Positions 36,722-49,011 of a stretch of 64,000 bases of DNA are shown piece by piece. Source of the stretch: Ooceraea biroi (Eukaryota; Arthropoda; Insecta; Hymenoptera; Formicidae); assembly GCF_003672135.1 (NCBI RefSeq), contig NC_039514.1:11459787-11523786 (forward strand), read 5' to 3'. Position numbers and translations under genes: made by a program. The notes under the pieces were generated by a model. That model saw nothing but the letters and a program-made list of their open reading frames with translations, had not been told where the DNA came from and searched no databases. Positions within the stretch are counted from its first letter, which is position 1. Every line of letters starts with the position of its first letter.

Positions 36722-36756
36722 TGGAGAGTGGAGAGTGGAGAGTGGAGAGTGGAGAG
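36722..36756 (+). repeat. (GGAGAGT)n repeat
   Basis: Five heptamer units, purine-rich on the plus strand. Confidence 0.9.
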
Positions 36757-37042
36757 GAAGTTTTGGCTGAAGCGTTATGGAATGCGGGAGACGGACTGGG
36801 CGAAGAGGCGCTTAAGCTAAGGAGCGGGAATGGCCGTGATGCTTATTGCCGCATTGGACCTATTGGCTGTTTGCGTGATATTTGCATTGGTTGGTGCGAT
36901 GTGGCAATGGCGACACAGCGACATTGCATGGGAGACGTGGCTGGAAGTACGATGGAGGTTTAATAGAAGCCGTGACTGTAAAATATTAGCCAGGTGTTAT
37001 TAGAAGAGGATATTGATTGGATGATCGTTGTAAGGTTGAATT

Positions 37043-37085
37043 GGAATAGGAATAGGAATAGGAATAGGAATAGGAATAGGAATAA
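37043..37085 (+). repeat. (GGAATA)n repeat
   Basis: Seven hexamer units, purine-rich on the plus strand. Confidence 0.92.
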
Positions 37086-37269
37086 AATATAGATTTATTG
37101 CTACTCGTAAGGTTTAGTTAACCGGTTGAGGGTGAGGAATGGAAGGGAGTAGGAGGAATTTTGGAAATTAGTAAAGGAAGAGACGATGGTAAGGTAAGAT
37201 GATGAAGAGATGATGGTTTGGTATTGCATGGAATTAAGCAGGCGGTTAACAATATAGTGAGAGGTAATG

Positions 37270-37325
37270 ATAAAAGAGAAAAGAGAAGAGAAAAGAGAAA
37301 AGAGAAAAGAGAAAAGAAGAAAGAA
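37270..37325 (+). repeat. (AGAGAAA)n-like purine repeat
   Basis: Imperfect array of AGAGAAA/AGAAAAG words; continuous with the G-over-C skewed zone. Confidence 0.75.
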
Positions 37326-37859
37326 AAAGGAAAATGCAGAAAATGCAGGAAATGAAGAGAAAAAATGTAAATTTTGCTTGGTTTAAGCGCCGCAGGCCGA
37401 TGAGCCGAAAAAAAGCGTGGTTTATTATATTATAGTTTATTGTTATATTTAACCACTGGAAAATTGAGGGAAGAAAAAAAAAAAAAAAAAAAAAATAGAA
37501 ATTTGCTCGGTTTGAGCACCGCAGGCCGATAATCGGAAAAAAGCCTAGTGTATTAGCCATAAAAAAAAAAGAATGGAGAAAATTAAATAAAAAAAAAAAA
37601 AAAATTTGCTTGGTTTGAGCGCCGCAGGCCGATGATCGGAAAAAAAGCCTGGTGTACTAACCGTTAAAAAAAAGGAGAAATTGAGGAAAGGGAGAGAAAA
37701 AAGGAAAAAAAAAAAAGAAATTTTCTTTGTTCAAGCGCCGCAGGCCGATGATTAAAAAACAAAGCCGTGTATTAACCATTAAAAAATTGAGCAAATTCAG
37801 GAAAGTTGGATAATTTAAAAAAAAAAAAAAAAAAAAAAATAAGTACAAAAAGAAACTAA

Positions 37860-39122
37860 GTACAATGTAAAAGATTTGGTTTTCTTTCTTTCGTTAATAA
37901 AGTTGAATAAGTTATTAAAATTTGCATATAATTATAAATGTAGTTAGTTCAACTAATTTACTCAGTTCAACTTGACGTATATTTGACTTATTGTTGAAAA
38001 TTAGGAAAATTAACACTTTTTTGTTACTTTGCTAACGAATGAGTGAACATAAAAAAAAAAAAAAAAAAAAACAATTGCAATAAATAATATAAAATATTAT
38101 ATATACAGATAATGACCACTAGTCGCAGTACACATAGAATAAAATAGTACTATTTCCTTATGGAGTATAGTAGTGAGCGTAAACATTATTTGGTTTTGGC
38201 GATTCTAGAAAGAACTTGTGGAGAATTAGCATAAGCATAAGTAATAAAATAGCATAAGTAATACCTGTTTATTTTATACTTAAACGCATACATATTTTTA
38301 TATAAAAAAAAAAAAAAGTTGAATACATTATGCAAACAAAATTATAAGGTGAAATATATGTACATTTATAAAATATTTAATGGAAAAAAAAAATTGAGTT
38401 ATTTTACACTTTTACACGCCTTACCATCCATCTATATTATATTATAGTTATTATATTATATATTTCAAAGTACTATTATTTTGAAAGTAATATTATTCCT
38501 GAAACATCTATTACACTACCACCCGTGACATAAACATGTTCCCTTATACCAGTTGCAAAGAGAGAATATTACTGCTATCGTTTCGTAATGGTGCTATGCA
38601 AATATAGTTTCGAACGAAGTTTCTCCGTTCTCGAGAGGTAATTTCGTTATTACGAAATTCAGTTTTAGTAGATAATTCTTATTAGCTTAAAGTCTGTTAT
38701 AAAATCTGTTTGCACTGTTTGTTGTTATCATTAGTACTCTAAAGAAATATATTCTATATGCATAATATATTCTGTATATAATAATATTTGTATCTTGTTT
38801 CTAAAAAAAGCCGATAAAAATAAAGATAAATTTTGATTGATAATAGTTATACATGAATATTATATACTAACCTTAACCGCACGATCCAACTTTTACACTA
38901 GTTAGTTAAATGTTGTTCCTGTTAATTTTGTTGTTGTTGTTGTTGTCCTAACGCAACCAGGCCTAACTAATGATTTGATTTCAGGTACCACGAAGGCAGT
39001 CCTAACCTTTGGGAATTCCCAGTCCTACCTTGGATGGCGTCGGGACGACAGTCCTAACTGATTAATTAACTATCTGATTAAATAATTAATTAACTAACTG
39101 TCAGGACCACGGAGACTGGTCC
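37860..39122. other. AT-rich stretch with many A runs before the telomeric array
   Basis: No gene supported. It has several poly(A) runs of 13-20 bases, a (TTG)n run near 38930, and three CAGTCCTAAC-like words just before the array. A 6-bp hairpin (GGACCA/TGGTCC, 39104-39122) abuts the first TTAGG unit. Confidence 0.6.
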
Positions 39123-39471
39123 AGGTTAGGTTAGGTTAGGTTAGGTTAGGTTAGGTTAGGTTAGGTTAGGTATAGGTTAGGTTAGGTTAGGTTAGGTTAG
39201 GTTAGGTTAGGTTAGGTTAGGTTAGGTTAGGTTAGGTTAGGTTAGGTTAGGTTAGGTTAGGTTAGGTTAGGTTGTTAGGTTAGGTTAGGTATAGGTTAGG
39301 TTAGGTTTAGGTTAGGTTAGGTTAGGTTTAGGTTAGGTTAGGTTAGGTTAGGTTAGGTTTAGGTTAGGTTAGGTTAGGTTAGGTTAGGAGTTAGGTTAGG
39401 TTAGGTGGAGGTTAGGTTAGGTTAGGTTAGGTTAGGTTAGGTTAGGTTAGGTTAGGTTAGGTTAGGTTAGG
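39123..39471 (+). repeat. (TTAGG)n telomeric-type array
   Basis: About 350 bp of mostly perfect TTAGG, the telomere repeat of most insects including ants and bees. Variants such as TTAGGTATAGG, TTTAGG and TTAGGAG are interspersed. The orientation is that of a right-hand chromosome end, yet the sequence continues. It flips at about 39471 into CCTAA repeats. Confidence 0.97.
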
Positions 39472-42400
39472 GCCGAACCTGTTGAACCTAAAGCCAACCT
39501 AATCGCAACCATAACCTAAGGCCCTGACCCTAACCTAAAACGTAGAGGCCGGGCTAACCTAAGCCATAAAGTCCTAACCACTAAGCCTAACCTAACCTAG
39601 GAACCTAACCTAACCGTAGAGTCCGTAACCTTAAGGCCAACTAGACCCTAACCGTAAGCCGAACCGGTAACGCGTGAACCTAACCTAACCATAAACCTAG
39701 ACCTAACGCTAAGCCTGTAACCTGAACCTGAACCTAACGCTAACCTAAACCGTAACGCTAACCTAACGTAAGACCACCTAACCTGGAAACCTAAACCGTA
39801 ACCCCGGTAACCTAAAGACCCAGGTAGAACCAAGCGGCTAAGCCGTAAACCAACCTAACCAGACACAGAAGCCTAAACGCGGGGGGATAAGCGCTAAAAG
39901 CCAGAACCCTAACCTAACCTAACCTACCTAAAGGGCCCTAACCTAAACCATACCTAACCGGTAACCTTAAGCCAGCCTTAAACCTAACCCTATAAGCTAG
40001 CCGTAACCAAACCCTAACCTAACCTAACCTAACCTAATCCTAACCTAACGTCTGAACCTAAGCCTAACGCCAACGCCTAACCTAAACCTAAACGCTGAAC
40101 CTACGCCGATAACCGATAACCTAAGGAATAAAGACCGAAGTAACCGTAAAACCGCTAAAACCGTAACTAAGCCTAACTGCTAAGGCGCTGAGACGCTAGA
40201 CCGAGAGAACAGGGGGCCTAACCGTAGACCGGGCGAACACCGCATAACTCTAAATCCGTAACTAAGCCTAACCATAAACCTAACCGGTACACCTGAACCG
40301 GGGAAGACTAACTAGGCCCTAAACCTAAGCGCTATAAACCTAACACGTAATCCTAAACCTAACCTAACCATAAACCTAAGCGCGAACCTAACCTGACCTA
40401 ACCCGTAAAGTCACTAAGCGCTAACCCTAGAGCCAACCTAACACATAGAGGCCGTAAACCAAACCAATCCCTAACCAGTAAGCCTAGACGCAGACCAAAT
40501 AAGGCGCTAAACACTAAGCCTAACCTAACCTGAAGCCAGAAGGCCGTAAACCTAACAGGGGGCCTAAGCCCTTAAGCCTAACCTAACCTAAACTAACCGT
40601 AACCGTAACCGTAACTAACCGTATGCTACACGAACGCCTCAAGCGGGGCTAAGCCTAGACAGGAGGGTAGCTCAAGCCTAACCTAACCTAAAGGTGCCGT
40701 TAAGTACCTAACAATAGTCCGTAAACCTGAGAACCTGGTAAGGCGCGCTAACCAACGCTAACGGGCCCTAAGCCTAACCTAACGCGAAGCCTAAGGGGCC
40801 TAAAGGCCTAACTACCTGTGAGGGCGGGCTAACCTAACCTACTAACCTAAGCCTAAATCCTAACTAGAAGCCATTAACCTAACCATAACTAAAGCGCATA
40901 ACCTAACAACCTCAAACCTAACCTACCTAACCTAAGCCAACCGGTAACCCTAACCTAACCTACACACCGAACCTAACCTAACCTTAAACCTAACACCAAG
41001 CCATAACCTAAACCTAACCATAACCTAACCTAAACCTAACCGAAACCTTAAACCTAACCTAACCTTGGCTAATGCCAAACCTAACCCATAACCTAACTAA
41101 CCTAACGCTAACCGCGCGCCTAAGCCTAAACACTAACCTACCTAACCTAACGAGAGACGGGGAGTCGGAACCTAACGCGAAGGCCTAGAGGGCCCTAGAG
41201 CCAAACGTAACCTGAGAACTAACCAAAACCTAAACCTAACCTAACCGAATAAACCTAAGGGCCGAAAGGACCTAAGCTAACGACCTAACCTAGAGCCTAA
41301 CTCAAGCCTAACCTAAACCTAGACCTAACCTAAAGCCATAACAACTAACGCTAAGCTAACGCCTAACTCTAACAGCTGAACGCCTAAGCCTAAAGGCCTA
41401 ACCTAACTGAAGCCTGAACCTAAACCTAACCTGAAGCGTAACCGTAACGCTAGAGGACCTAACCCTAACCATAAGCCGTAACTGAACACTACCTAAGCTT
41501 AAGCCGTTAATAACGCCTGCAACCCGCCAGAGATACCCTGAGCCAACCTAACCGTGAAACCCTAAACCTAACCTGACTAACGCTAAACTAACCGAAAACC
41601 TAAACCTAGAGCCTAGACCTAGCCGTAACCTAACGACATAACCAAATAACCATAACCTAACGCATTTAACCCAACCTAAGCTGCGGCTAACCATAGAGCC
41701 TAAACCTAACACTAACCTAACCTAACCTAACCATAACTTAGAGACGCTAAACCAACCTTACCTAACCCTAACCTGAACCTAACCTAACCATAAGGCCTAA
41801 CCTTAGACCTAAGCCTAACCTCAACCTAACCATAACCAACCTAACCTGAACCTAATACCTAACCTAACCTAACCTAGACCTAGACCTAACTAAGCGCTAA
41901 GTCGCCTAGACCTAACCTAACCTATACTCTAACCTAAGCCTAAGCCTAACGCTAACACCTTAACCTACTACCTAACCTAACGCTAACACTAAAGACCTAA
42001 AGCCTAGCCTAACCTAACACGTAAGCCGTAACCTAAGCCTCACTGAATCTCAACGCGTAACCTAACCTAACAGAACCTAACCTTAAACCTAACCACTATG
42101 ACCGAAAGCCTGAAGCCAAGCCTAACCTCAACCTAACTAACACTAACCATAAACCTAACCTATGTCCTAATCCTAACCTTAACCTGATTGTACCTAAGCT
42201 AACCCCTATATTCTAAACCTAAAGCTAACCGGAACAACTTAACCTAAGCCTAACCTAACCTATTAGTAACCATAACCTGAACCTAAGAGAGCCTAACGCT
42301 GAAGCTAGACAAACCTAACAAACCTACTAAAAGCCGTGGAACCTAACCATACCTAAGCGCTAACCGTAACCTAACACTATACCGGTAGGTACCTAACCCG

Positions 42401-43825
42401 CTAACTAACCTAACCTAAGCGAACCTAACCATAACCTAACCGTAAGCCATACCTAATCACTAACCTTAACAATAACCTAACCTAAGCCTAAAGCCTAAGA
42501 GCCAACCATGAACCGTAACCTAGAGTCGATAACTGACCAAGCCTAACCTAATGCCGGCTAACCGTAAAGGCCGTAACCGATAAGCGCTGAAACTCTATAA
42601 CTAAACCTAAACCCTAACCGTCATGAGACCTAACCCTTACCGTAACCGATAACCTAAAAGAAAGCCATAACCTAACTGGCTAACCTAACACATTTTCTGA
42701 AAACCGCGGCTAACCTAACCTTATACCAAAGGCCTAAAGACCTATACCGTATACGCTAACCAATCCTATAGCGACCTAACCTGAAACCGTAACCGGTTAA
42801 CCCTAACCTAAGGCGGCTAACGTAACCTTAATACCTGAACCTAACACTAACTCTAACCGTAACCAACCTAACCTAACCTAAGCGGCTTAACGCTAAGCCG
42901 CTAACGCTAACGCTTAAGCCTAAGGGCCTAAACATAAACGGTAGACCTAAACTAAGACCTAACGGGCGAAGGCGCGCTAGAGCCGACCGGCATCAGAGCC
43001 TAACCGTATAGCCGTAACCTAACCTATCGCGATAGCCTAACCTGAACCAACCTAACCTAAACCTCTAACCTAGAGCCTCAAACCTAACCTTAACACCTAC
43101 CATAAAGCCTAACCTAAGCCTTAACCTAAGCCATAACCTAACCTAAACCTTAAACCGATGAACCTAACCTACACCTAACTAAGACCAATCAACCGTAAGC
43201 CTAAGCCTACCTAAGGCGTAACCTAACTAACCTAACCATAACCTTAAAAGCCCCCGAAACCTAACCCGTAACCGTTAAAACCATAACCAACCTGACCTAA
43301 CCTCAACCCTAACCTAGACCTAAGCGCATAACCAAGCCGCAAACGCGAACGTACCTTACGCCTAACCATAACCAACCGAAACCTAAGCCCTAACTCCAAG
43401 CTAACGCTAATCCATAATCCTGCCATAACCTAACCATAGAACCTTAAGCCGTAAACCTAACCTTAACCTAACCTAACCTAACCTAAGCCTAAGACCTACC
43501 TAACCTAAACCTAACCTATACCTAACGCTAACCTAACCGTAACCTAACGCCTAACTAAAAAGAAAACCGTAACCTACGCTAAAACCTAAGCCTTACCTAA
43601 CCTAACCTAACCTAACCTAAAACCCCAACCTAGACCTAAACCTAAGGCCTGATACCTACCAACTCGAATAACGCTATCCTAACCTAACCTAACCTAACCT
43701 TAACCTAACGTAAGGGCGGTAACCTAATCCAAGCGCTAACCCTAGAAGCCTAACCTTAACCTAAGCTAACCAACCTCAACCCTAAAACCATAATAACCGC
43801 TATGACGCTCAACCTAACCTGAAGC
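39472..43825 (-). repeat. Degenerate CCTAA (TTAGG on the minus strand) array, 4.35 kb
   Basis: CCTAA and CCTAACCTAA words dominate throughout, but they are broken every few units by CCGTAA, CCATAA, GCTAA, CCTGAA, CCTAGA and added G or C bases. The degeneracy is even along the block and much greater than in the adjoining TTAGG array. It ends exactly at the assembly gap. It could be an old, decayed telomere or error-prone consensus of a telomeric read. Confidence 0.9.
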
Positions 43826-43925
43826 NNNNNNNNNNNNNNNNNNNNNNNNNNNNNNNNNNNNNNNNNNNNNNNNNNNNNNNNNNNNNNNNNNNNNNNNNNN
43901 NNNNNNNNNNNNNNNNNNNNNNNNN
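43826..43925. other. Assembly gap of exactly 100 N
   Basis: One hundred N bases, a conventional size for a gap of unknown length between scaffolded contigs. Order and distance across it are therefore inferred by the assembler, not read. Confidence 0.99.
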
Positions 43926-46751
43926 TAATATTATCATTAATAATAATGATTAAAAGGACGAAAGGATATGGAAAAGCGAGTATAGAAGACGTATAAAAAA
44001 TACTAACAAATGCAGTAACATGATACTAAGTTGAAATTCTGAGATCGGGGAAGGCACAGAAAATAAAACGGTACAAGGAAACAAAGAGGCTGCGGAGGTA
44101 AGGCCGAGGGAAATTTCAGCGGAAATCGCATTACTCCCCGCACACAACCAGCGAACTTGTTTTTACATCACGTACAGCGTTTACTTCCGCTCATTCCACC
44201 TATATCTGCGAGCGCGAGACAGGACGTTTCGCCGGCATGCCTTCTTCTTCCTTACCAGCATTTTCTAGATTGTCGTACCGCATAAAGGAGCACATGGGAG
44301 AGAAAAATCTCCGCACGCAACCGACTGTACTTACTTCCTCCAATCTCGCTCCGCTCGCGCGCGAGTGCGCGTACCTATACGTTTTACTTGGTTTCGTCTC
44401 CGATACTGCGCTCACAATTCGCACATTTTCGCGGTGGGAAAAAAGACGACGGCGAGCCACCCTTTTCTGCCTTGCCTTCCGCTTGTCGCGGAAAATTCCC
44501 GAGAGCGGCGTGTCGTCGCGTACGTTAGGATTTTACGCGAGAGCGTTATACGCGGACGTACGCGCGGTACGCTGCAGAAGTTGCTTTATTCCGCGCGGGC
44601 TCCCTTATCCGGGAAAATTATTTTCCGACGTGGATTCTACGCGTGAGAGCACACGTTCGTTCTACCGTGCTGAGTCTTTGCGGTCGCGATTCTGGTCGTT
44701 TTACACGTTCATTTAATTTCATTAGACATTTTCAGTAATATGAATCTCGCAATGACTCTTATTTTTAAACTTAAATTTTTAAACTAAAATTGGCCATAAT
44801 ACATTAAAAATTAATACCACAGAAAATTAGAGAAAATGATGAACGCGTCGTGTCTGAATATTGCATATAGGAGAAGAGTGTTTCGAGCCATATCTCTGCT
44901 GCTGAAATTGCACATGAATTTGTTGGAATGTTTAAATAAAGTTTACAGGAATAATAGACACGGTAATCAAATGCTTAACAAGAATAATTGACATTAAGAG
45001 ACAGCAGTATATATTAATGAATAAAAAGTATCCGTTCCCGTCACGCAGGTGACAAAACTGAGGAACTAATATTATGTACAGAATAAATATAGTCACTATT
45101 CGGTGCCCGCTATTTCAGTTCCCTTACGTAGGAACATTTCGCGAGCCATTTCGCGAGCGGGGATACGGTGAGATTTTATTTCGACTACATTACGACGCGA
45201 AAAAATGTGCTTTTACAGGATGGGTACACGCGGCAGAGCGGAGATGGCGACGGCGACAAAGATGAGAATGGTGACGACGGCGGCGGTAACCGACGTCGGC
45301 GACGCTTTAATAAATTTATGTCGCGGACGAGCAAAAAGGAAGCGAGTAATTTCCACGGCATGCCGTATCCCTCACGTCCCGCGTTTATCCGCCGCGAGTG
45401 AACGCGGATACGGAGCGTGCGAAACGGAACTGGAATTCGTGGATGCGGATTTTCGCGCGTTTACGCAACCAAAGCGCTTCCGGCCAATTCTGCCGCGTCT
45501 CGGGGCTGAATTCGCCGGCGCGGCTCCCGTTCGCGCAATAAAGGGAGTTTTAACTTTCTCGCTGTTACACCACGTTGTTCCTGCCCGTTGTGCGCTTGCC
45601 ACATATTGGCCAATCGTGCGACCCTTACTTCGGAAGTGCACCCATGTGATATCGTGGTCGTGTAACCAGATTATCCGCGTGCCCTTTCCCGGCCCCGGAA
45701 TTCGCCGTTTATACGCTCTGCCGGCGATGTGGTAACGCTCGCGCATGGGTCATTAGAGCTTTTACAAGAGTACTTTTTACGGCCGAGCGAACGGTATTAT
45801 CGAAGAGCACGTCGTTCGATTAACAGTCGTTTATTACCGCGCGAGCGAATTCGTCGATATCTAGCGTCGTTGTCAGGCTCGATTGTCTATTTTTGTCGCT
45901 TCTATCGTATTTGAATAAAATATTATCGTTTTTCTTCATTGGGTTGATGTAATCGCGAAGTAATATCACTGAAAGCTAATTTGAGAGTGTGATTTACGTT
46001 CACGTTAAGCGATCAGGACTAGTAATCCTATTAAATTTGGACAGTTGGCTCAATTTATTTATAAAACAAATATGTATACTTTTACATCGATTACGACGAA
46101 TGTTTTTATAACAGCGAGATATTGCTACAGAATTTTCTTGATCACATATTCATATTCATATTTATTCGACATTATTATTATCACCGAAATAAAAATTGGT
46201 ATTCAAAATGTAAAGTGAAAATGGAACAGATTTTTGCCGACTAATGCAATAATTTTCCTCGTTAAAATTTTAATTAGAACACTTAGACATTAGCCATTGG
46301 ATAATGTCCGCCAGAAGACGTCAGCAAATTCGCAGTCTCTAGCTATCTACGAGCGAGAAGAGAAGTCTTGAAAACACATTTCCAGTCGTTTCTGTCGATT
46401 TTACGTCGTCCAAAATTACGTCGGCCAAGTTAGCGGTGATTATTCTTCCTCAATTAATTGCGAAAGCTTATCTCTCTACCACATGTTGTGTGTGAAATTC
46501 GGCTAATTAAACCATCGCCATTGCTAATTGCATTTCCGGTGCGAGAGAAATTGAAATATGCTCGATGGCCGAACATAAAATATTTACTTTATGTTGTGTA
46601 TATATGTTTTTTTGCGCGAGTGTTCTTTTTAGGTCAGATTTATGCAACTGGTGTTCTTATCTTTAGAATCGTTAAAATAAGGAATTGTATCTTTAGAATA
46701 AGGTATCTTCTAATAGAGTATTACGGAGACAATATAAACAATCAATTCCAA
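43926..46751. other. Region right of the gap, no supported gene
   Basis: The first 800 bp and the part from 45900 are AT-rich; 44200-44700 and 45100-45900 are CpG-rich and show overlapping frames on both strands without known domains. Promoter or non-coding exon sequence is possible but unproven. Confidence 0.5.
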
Positions 46752-46753
46752 TA

Positions 46754-47512
46754 CAGGGTGAGGCACCTAAAACAGGCCACCTGAATATCTCGGCTGTTAT
46801 TGGTGATAGAAAAAAATGTGTCAGACCAAACTTGCATGGTTTCGAGGGACACATAATTTGTTCTAAATAATTTTTTATTAGGTGGACGCGTAGAGGTCAT
46901 ATGAAGGTCAACTTCGTTTTTTTAAATAGTATGACGATATGTTTTTTTACGTACCATCTAGTAGAGCGTTTGAAGATGCGCACATTGATCTACGGGTCAA
47001 AATCATTCAAGGTCACTGAAGGCTAAAATGTCTAAGTGCTAGAACTTTTTCATTTCTGAGTTTACGGTATTTACAATAACAGAGAACTCTAGGCAATATA
47101 AGAAATAATGATAACAACAACTCAAAACTTCGCGGAAAAAGAAAAAATTTCTAAGGGCTAGAACTTTTTCATTTCTGAATTTACGGTATTTTTAATAGCA
47201 GAGAACTCTAGGCAATATAAAGTAAATTATTTTCCCTTGCAGTTGGCCTTCAGTGACCTTGAATGATTTTGACCCGTAGATCAATGTGCGCATCTTCAAA
47301 CGCTCTACTAGATGGTACGTAAAAAAACATATCATACCATTTAAAAAAACGAAGTTGACCTTCATATGACCTCTACGCGTCCACCTAATAAAAAATTATT
47401 TAGAACAAATTATGTGTCTCTCGAAACCATGCAAGTTTGGTCTGACACATTTTTTCCTATCACCAATAACAGCCGAGATATTCAGGTGGCCTGTTTTAGG
47501 TGCCTCACCCTG
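46754..47512. mobile_element. Fold-back Tc1/mariner-type element with about 275-bp inverted arms
   Basis: Ends CAGGGTG and CACCCTG, flanked by TA (46752-46753, 47513-47514). The arms (about 46754-47028 and 47238-47512) are almost perfect complements. The centre holds two copies of the 120-bp monomer also seen at 32805-33050. There is no transposase. The whole behaves as a long hairpin. Confidence 0.85.
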
Positions 47513-47514
47513 TA

Positions 47515-49007
47515 TTTAAATATAAACTATATGAACTTTTTCGGTATCCATCGATGTATTAAGCAGTTGTAAATGTAGCCTGCTACTTTAAACATAAGAT
47601 TTGTTAGATGGTGAAATTAAATAGCAATCAAAGTCCACTTAAAACTTAAGTAATTACGATGTTCCAATGCGCTTCTCTATCAGAGGCGAACGCGCTTCTA
47701 TAAAAAATTAATTAAAAGAACACGGAGACATTGCTGGAATACTGGAAGATCAAAAGTTTGGTTAGCAACTTCGATCGCAAATGTGATTTCGTAATTCATT
47801 AAAGATCAAATAGAATTACCTACTAGCTGCGCTCACATAAACATTTCCAGTCATTACCGTTATTGATAATCAAATTAACAATCTCAAGTAAATGGCAATT
47901 GTGTGACCTGAATGCGGATAATTGGCGGTAGTTGGTGTTTATGCAACATTTAAACGGTATTTCTAAAGCGAACGAGTAATATTTTTAATGGCACACAAAT
48001 CAAATAATACAATTCTATTTTAAATTATATCTGAATAATATTTTATAATAATACTCAAAGCTAATTAAATCATGCGAACATATTATACGTATATTTGTTT
48101 ATTCACTTATTTATATGCACACTGATTTCGTAAAGTATTTTACGCTTTGATTTTCTTGTGATTTCTCATTCAGCTGGAATTAATTTGATTTTTATTATCA
48201 ATAATTCATATAATATCGCAATTATCAGTGTTTTAATTATCTAAAAAAGAAAACAAGACACATTTTATTTTTGATGATAATGGCGTTTCTCTCAAATTGC
48301 ACAAACTCGCAGATTTTGAAATTTGGATGACAAACGGGAATGAATGAATTTAATGCTATAAATAAAAAATTTTTAAATCTTACTCCGAAATCTTTCTATT
48401 GAAATATATCGCTTGTCGCGAAAATGTACAACTTGTAGCGATATTATAATTACATAATTAGTCAATCTCAATGAGAAAATTTGTTGGTAGAATCACTGTT
48501 GGCATAGTTAGTAATGTTTTTCGGCGCCTAAGCCGCGGGATTTCGTCTGTCACACTTGAGAGAAACGAAATTCGTGCCCACTATCCTGTCTTCTTTCCGG
48601 GATATTTTCTCTCTACGATCTTTGCCCCCTTTTTTCCCCTGAGAAGAGCCATCGCCATGACGTGCCGCCACGGAAATTGAACAGTTCGGACGAGCTGCGT
48701 CGTGCTGGTGTCATCGAAAAAACATCACGCGAGATTGGAAAAGCATTTTTGAGTCCAGTACGTTTTTCGAGGTCAGCGGTCAACTCAGCTTGATTATGGT
48801 GGAAAGTATTAAACTTTTGCAATCAGTTTCGATTGCCTTTCTTGCAAAATAGATTCTTAGATTGATTCTAATGCGCGATCTTTTATTTCCAAAGTTTTTA
48901 ATTATTAACGAAAATGTTAGTATACAATATGTTATACGATAAATAGAAAAAAGTCCAATTGATCGTGATATTTAGTCTACGCCATTTCATACCATAAAAT
49001 CAAGAAC
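47515..49007. other. AT-rich intergenic region
   Basis: No gene supported. A more GC-rich patch near 48480-48720 has short frames without signatures. Confidence 0.6.
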
Positions 49008-49011
49008 TTAA

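Larger units (their letters stand above)
36410..37790 (+). repeat. A-rich satellite-like family with GCCGCAGGCCGAT core, five units
   Basis: The core is at 36429, 37389, 37518, 37621 and 37737; the last four are 103-129 bp apart. Each unit has AATTTGCTTGGTTTGAGC before the core, then a short stem made by CAGGC and GCCTG around GATCGGAAAAAAA, then GTGTATTAACC and a long A run mixed with GAGAAATTGAGGGA. Unit 1 lies 960 bp away and also ends in an A run. The A tracts could be poly(A) tails of short retroposed units, or simply part of a satellite. Confidence 0.75.

Noticed and set aside
37246..37848. Phenylalanine-rich minus-strand frames
   Set aside because: They are translations of A runs in the satellite units.
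39123..39471. True chromosome end at the TTAGG array
   Set aside because: The sequence does not stop there: orientation flips and 24 kb more follow. I keep it as an interstitial array or assembly problem.
44237..44716. 159-codon frame right of the gap
   Set aside because: Two other frames over the same bases are also open, and the product is not recognisable.
47366..47572. 68-codon frame in the right arm of the fold-back element
   Set aside because: Lies within the inverted arm and its edge, and resembles no transposase.
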